In this document: piece by piece, positions 60,294-64,000 of the stretch | How positions within the stretch are numbered: the stretch's first letter is position 1 | How the letters are laid out: each line of letters starts with the position of its first letter | Origin: Mitsuaria sp. WAJ17 | GTDB taxonomy: Bacteria; Pseudomonadota; Gammaproteobacteria; Burkholderiales; Burkholderiaceae_C | Assembly: GCF_014174515.1 (NCBI RefSeq) | Contig: NZ_JACJUG010000021.1 | Coordinates: forward strand, 32,363 to 96,362 | DNA: 64,000 bases | Direction: 5' to 3' | Notes under the pieces: model-generated | The model's input: the letters and a program-made list of their open reading frames with translations, nothing else | Database searches by the model: none | Told to the model about the DNA's origin: nothing | Translations under genes and position numbers: made by a program

Positions 60294-62866
60294 ATGGCCC
60301 GCAGCCCCCGGCCGCCGGCATTGCCCGGCATCGCGGCGACAGCCCCGACCCGCTGGGCTTCGACGCCCTGCGCGCCCTGGGCGTGGACCGCGCGCAGCAG
60401 GCCTCGGGCCTGCTCTGGACGGACTACAACCTGCACGACCCCGGCGTCAGCCTGCTGGAGGCCCTTTGCTACGCCATCACCGAGGACGTCTTCGCCGCGC
60501 GCCAGCCCGTGCCCACCTTGCTGGGCCTGCAGCCGCAGGACGACGATGCCGCCTGGGAGCGCTTCGGCCTTTCGCACCGCGAGCGCCAGGAGCCCTGCCG
60601 CCCCCTCAGCGAACACGACTGGCAGCTCTGGCTGCGCCAGCAACTGCCCCAGGCCCGCCAGCTTCAGATCCGCGCCCTGCAGGACCAGGCCGGCCACTTC
60701 CAGGGCCTGTGGACCCTGAGCCTGCAGGACCGCAGCGACGCTGACCCCGACCAGCCCGGCCTGCTCCAGCAGGCGCTCAAGGCCTTCTGGAGCCGCCGCA
60801 ACCTGGCCGAGGACCTGGCCCATCCGCCTGTGGCCCTGCAGCCGCGCTGGATCACGCTGCGCCAGTTGCGCATCGCCGTCACCGGGGAACGGGAGCTGGC
60901 GGAGCTGCTGGGCGAGCTGCTGCAGCGCTGCGACGACTGCCTCTCCAGCCGCATCCCCGACAGCCCCGAGCAGGACCTGCAGCAACCCGGCAGCGACTTC
61001 TGCGACGGTCCCCTGGGCCGACCCGCCCGGGAGGAGGAGCTGCAGTGGCTGGAGTCGCGCCATCCGGTGCTGCACCCGGCCGACCTTGCCCGCCAGTTGG
61101 GCGGCCTGCCGGGCTTGGAGAGCGTCGAGGACTTACGCCTGGACCTGCCCCATGAAGACCAGGCCCTGGCCGACGCCACCCTGCTGCCCCATGGCGGTCT
61201 GCAGCGCTGGGGCAGGGACTGGGCCCTGCGCCTGCGCTGGCCCGAGCAGGCCGCCGACCTGGAAGGATGGACCGTGCTCAAGGACGGCGCCGCCATGCGC
61301 CTGGAGCTGGCCCCCTTGCTGGCAGAGCTGCAGGAGTGGCGACGGGTGATGTATCTGCGCCGCGCGAGCAGCGGCGGCTCGGCGGTGTCGCAGGCCCATC
61401 TGCAGCCCTGGCAGGGCTTTCCGGCCGATGAGGACCTGCCGCCCCTGCCCCCTCGGCGCGAGGACCACCTCCCGGCCACCGCGGTGCTGCCCGCGCTTTA
61501 CGAGCAGGCCCTGCAGGCGGCCCGCGAGGAAGTGCCCGGCCTGCGCGCTCAATGGACCGGCTACCGCGCGCTGCTGGAGCAGGGCCTGCTGCAGGTGCAG
61601 GTACAGCGCGAACAGATGCCCCGCCTCTATGCCCTGGACCAGTCGGACACGCGCAGCTACTGGCCCGGCCTGCCCGGAGAGGCCCAGTTGCCCGGCATTG
61701 ACGCCCTGCTGCAGGTGCCGCTCGGCCAACTGCCCCAGGGCGGCTGGATCGACGACGATCCCCTGGAGCGCCGCCACCGCCTGCTGGACTACCAGCTTGC
61801 CTTGCACGGCGAAGTGCTGGACCACGGACTGCTGCAGGGACTGCCCTGCTACTTCGCGCCCGCGGCCTGGAGCCAGCACCTGCTGCGGCTCAAGCGCAGC
61901 TTCGCGCAGCGCCTGCCACGGCTGACCCAGGAGCGCCATGCCGCGCCCGACTACAGCCGCCCCCTGCTGGATCAGGCGGACAACACGCCACCGCTGCAGG
62001 AGCGCCTGTCCCTGCAACTGGGCCTGATGGCCAGCCACAGCCGGCTGCTGGGCAGCACGCTGGCGGCCGTGGAGGCACAGCAGGGCGCCGGCAACACCCG
62101 CCTGGCGCTGAGCGAGGCCCAGGTCGGCAGACTGCAGCCCGTGCTGGAATCGCAATCACGCGCGCGGCCGCTGGAGGGGCCGGCCCTGGAGCAGCGCCTG
62201 CAGCAGCTGGGCGCGCTGCTGCGCCGCATCGGTGCGGACTCCGACTGCCTGCTGGCGGCCCTCACGCCTCAGCGCTTCGTCCAGTACGGTGAACCCGGCG
62301 AACCGGGCCCTCTGCTGCTGCTGGACGACAGCGGCCGCTCCGCCTGGCGCCTGGCCGCCGCGCCCAGCCCGGAGCAGGCCCGCAGCCTGGCCCACGCCCT
62401 GCACGAGCTGGCCTGCCTGGTCCAGCTGCAGGGCGAGGGCCTGCACCTGGTCGAGCCCCTGCTTCTGCGCCCCTGCGCGGACGGCCGCAGCGCCGCCTGC
62501 CCGCTGCCGGAAGGGGGCGTTCAGCTCTACCTGGTCTGCAGCGGCTGGACCGCACGCGGCCGCGACGAACGCTTCCGCGAGCTGACCCAGGCCCTGCTGC
62601 GCCGCGAGGCCCCGGCCCATCTGCGCTGCAGCGTGCTGTGGCTGGACGCCGACGCCCTGCGTGAGTTCGAGGCCCGCTGGCAGCACTGGCTGGAGCTGCG
62701 ACGCCGCTACTGCCAGGCCCTGCTGGGCGGGCACGCCTCAACCAGCCTCTGCCGGACCCTGGACCAGGCGGCCGCACAGCTGCGCCAGTGCCTGGAGACG
62801 GCGCAAAGGGCTGAGCAAGGCGCCGCCGAGGAGCCGCCACGGCGGCAGGCAGGGGCCCGGCCATGA
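60290..62866 (+). CDS. eCIS second baseplate wedge protein (J-like, WTDYNxHDPG motif)
   Basis: An 858-residue protein. Near residue 40 it has ASGLLWTDYNLHDPGVSLLEALCYAITEDVF. WTDYNxHDPGxxxLEALCYAxTD is the mark of the eCIS/Bacteroidetes-type J-like wedge proteins. The following 700 residues are Leu, Gln, Arg and Glu rich helices and strands without motifs I can name. This is probably the partner of the large wedge protein, as paired wedge proteins (Pvc11 and Pvc12) surround the hub. It overlaps the fibre-like gene and the tape-measure gene by 4 bases each. Confidence 0.8.
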   Translation: MNGPQPPAAGIARHRGDSPDPLGFDALRALGVDRAQQASGLLWTDYNLHDPGVSLLEALCYAITEDVFAARQPVPTLLGLQPQDDDAAWERFGLSHRERQEPCRPLSEHDWQLWLRQQLPQARQLQIRALQDQAGHFQGLWTLSLQDRSDADPDQPGLLQQALKAFWSRRNLAEDLAHPPVALQPRWITLRQLRIAVTGERELAELLGELLQRCDDCLSSRIPDSPEQDLQQPGSDFCDGPLGRPAREEELQWLESRHPVLHPADLARQLGGLPGLESVEDLRLDLPHEDQALADATLLPHGGLQRWGRDWALRLRWPEQAADLEGWTVLKDGAAMRLELAPLLAELQEWRRVMYLRRASSGGSAVSQAHLQPWQGFPADEDLPPLPPRREDHLPATAVLPALYEQALQAAREEVPGLRAQWTGYRALLEQGLLQVQVQREQMPRLYALDQSDTRSYWPGLPGEAQLPGIDALLQVPLGQLPQGGWIDDDPLERRHRLLDYQLALHGEVLDHGLLQGLPCYFAPAAWSQHLLRLKRSFAQRLPRLTQERHAAPDYSRPLLDQADNTPPLQERLSLQLGLMASHSRLLGSTLAAVEAQQGAGNTRLALSEAQVGRLQPVLESQSRARPLEGPALEQRLQQLGALLRRIGADSDCLLAALTPQRFVQYGEPGEPGPLLLLDDSGRSAWRLAAAPSPEQARSLAHALHELACLVQLQGEGLHLVEPLLLRPCADGRSAACPLPEGGVQLYLVCSGWTARGRDERFRELTQALLRREAPAHLRCSVLWLDADALREFEARWQHWLELRRRYCQALLGGHASTSLCRTLDQAAAQLRQCLETAQRAEQGAAEEPPRRQAGARP

Positions 62867-64000
62867 GCACCCACGTGATCGAGACCTTGCGACTGGAGCT
62901 GCGCCACCCGCACGGCCGCGCCGCCACGCACAGCCATGCACTGCACGAGCGACTGATGCGCTTCCTGCGCGGCGAAGGACAGCGCCACATGGAACGGCTG
63001 TTCGACCAGCTGGCGCCCCGGCTGCGCGAGCCAGCCCTGGACAGTCTGGTGCTGGACCTGGGCCGCCTGCATGCCGGCCAGGACGAGCGGGAATGGGGCC
63101 AGCGCCTGCAGCTGGCCCTGGAAGAAGCCCTGCTGCCCTGGGTCCGGCCGGCGCAGGCGCCCGGGACCGCGTCCGGCAGCCAGCCGCTGCAGCACTTCCT
63201 GGCCTACCTGGAGCAGGGCCACCTGCCCTGGCAGCTGACGACCACGCCTCAGGGCTCGCTGTCGCGCTGGCTGGCCTGGCTGGTCTGGCAGCAGGGGCCG
63301 CGGCTGTGGCGGGCGCTGGAGCGACATCGCGCCGGCCCCGTCCTGCTGCAGCGCCTGCGGCAGATCAGCCCACACGAAGGCCTGCAGGCTCTGCTGGCTC
63401 AGCGCGACCCTGGCCTGGGCCGCCAGCTGGAGGCCCTGGACGAAGGCGCCCTGCTGCCCCTGCAGGCCAGCGGCCGGCTCAGCGCCTACGAGCGCCAGCG
63501 CCTGCAGCAGGTGCTGCGCGCCAATGCCCTGGACCTGCTTTGGGAGGCACGCGGCCGGCCCCTGGGCGAGGCTCGGCGCCAGCGTCTGCTGCTGGCCCTG
63601 CAGGCCGAGCTGGGCCGCTCGCTGGGTTCGGCCTGGCAGGAACGCCTGCAGCCCTTGGCACCCGCGTCGGGCGAGCCGGGCCTGTTGCAGGCCCTGCTGG
63701 CCGCGCAGCCCGATGCCCACCCCGGGCAAGACCTGACCCCAGAAGCCCTGGTCGGTGGCAGTCCGGGCCGCGTCTGGGAGGCCAGCCTGCTGCGCCTTCG
63801 CCCCCTGCTGGATGGTGGGCGCCCTTTGAGCCAGGCCCGGCAGGCCCGGCTGCTGGAGCAGCTGCGCCTGCTGTCCGGACAGCATGCCCAGGCTCTGGGC
63901 CAGCGCCTGCGGCTGTGGATGCAGGACGCCCCGGCGCGCCGCCGCTGGGCCCTGGCCCTGGACGCCGCCAGCTTCGGCGGCCTGCTGGGCTGCCTGGGCC
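62863..64000 (+). CDS. eCIS tape-measure-like protein, N-terminal part (cut by window end)
   Basis: The frame opens at an ATG overlapping the wedge stop by 4 bases and stays open to the last base, giving 379 residues of an incomplete protein. It starts VIETLRLELRHPHGRAATHSHALHERLMRFLRGEGQRHMERLFDQL and LDSLVLDLGRLHA, the entry motif of proteins called contractile injection system tape-measure proteins. The rest is strongly helical, dominated by Leu, Gln, Arg and Ala, without transmembrane segments. It would set tube length during assembly (Pvc14-like). The stop codon, ATPase, fibre and payload genes are beyond the window. Confidence 0.78.
   Translation, partial: MSTHVIETLRLELRHPHGRAATHSHALHERLMRFLRGEGQRHMERLFDQLAPRLREPALDSLVLDLGRLHAGQDEREWGQRLQLALEEALLPWVRPAQAPGTASGSQPLQHFLAYLEQGHLPWQLTTTPQGSLSRWLAWLVWQQGPRLWRALERHRAGPVLLQRLRQISPHEGLQALLAQRDPGLGRQLEALDEGALLPLQASGRLSAYERQRLQQVLRANALDLLWEARGRPLGEARRQRLLLALQAELGRSLGSAWQERLQPLAPASGEPGLLQALLAAQPDAHPGQDLTPEALVGGSPGRVWEASLLRLRPLLDGGRPLSQARQARLLEQLRLLSGQHAQALGQRLRLWMQDAPARRRWALALDAASFGGLLGCLG

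Noticed and set aside
48178..64000. A prophage or phage tail remnant
   Set aside because: No capsid, portal, terminase, integrase, holin or lysin gene is in view, and the gene set (DUF4255, DUF5908, LysM adaptor, PAAR, J-like wedge) is that of eCIS.

Overview
The window reads as chromosomal DNA of a GC-rich betaproteobacterium, most likely a Burkholderiales member of the Roseateles/Paucibacter/Rubrivivax kind. The reasons are the codon and base composition, the ribF-ileS-lspA neighbourhood, DUF1269, DUF2189 and DUF1289 proteins, a complete membrane-bound nitrate reductase locus with NarXL, and FNR-type boxes. The genus is inference. I saw no rRNA, tRNA, CRISPR array, integrase or transposase gene.

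Layout. 0-9.5 kb: end of a hybrid kinase, ribF, ileS, an S41 peptidase, a DUF1269 protein, lspA, a DUF2189 membrane protein behind an FNR-like box, and a PAS hybrid-type sensor kinase. 9.5-20.4 kb: a quinone oxidoreductase divergent from a DMT exporter, an orphan CsgG/SH3 protein, a divergent SDR with a second DMT exporter, a nitronate monooxygenase, a HAMP sensor kinase, and two secreted proteins, one with a CPFC thioredoxin motif. 20.4-36.1 kb: the anaerobic respiration block, read leftward: narX-narL, two NarK-type transporters, narGHJI, a parvulin-type isomerase and a beta-carbonic anhydrase with an unusual insertion. A small outer-membrane beta-barrel gene sits between narL and the narK promoter. 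36.2-45.8 kb: sucrose phosphorylase, two decayed genes, a 3 x 28 bp tandem repeat, a LacI regulator, a low-GC membrane protein, an MHS-type transporter, a 2-hydroxychromene-2-carboxylate isomerase-like protein, DUF1289, a YbaK-type deacylase and a secreted His/Asp-rich protein.

46.6-64.0 kb: the most interesting part. A short two-component pair (a soluble histidine kinase and a LuxR-type regulator) precedes a tightly packed rightward operon for an extracellular contractile injection system (eCIS, Afp/PVC/AlgoCIS-like). In order it encodes a cap/terminator (DUF4255), an unrecognised 240-residue protein, one sheath, two tubes, a DUF5908 peptide, a LysM tube-baseplate adaptor, a VgrG-like hub/spike, a PAAR tip, gp25, a very large baseplate wedge protein, a 263-residue fibre-like protein, a second wedge protein and a tape-measure protein cut by the window end. 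Most junctions are 4-base ATGA overlaps. No AAA+ ATPase, toxin or dedicated fibre is in view. They would be expected to the right of the window.

How the genes work together. NarXL senses nitrate and probably acts, with an FNR-type regulator, on narK. NarK proteins import nitrate and export nitrite, NarGHI reduces nitrate on quinol, and NarJ matures NarG. The eCIS genes would build a contractile particle in the cytoplasm, and the adjacent two-component pair is the natural candidate for its control.
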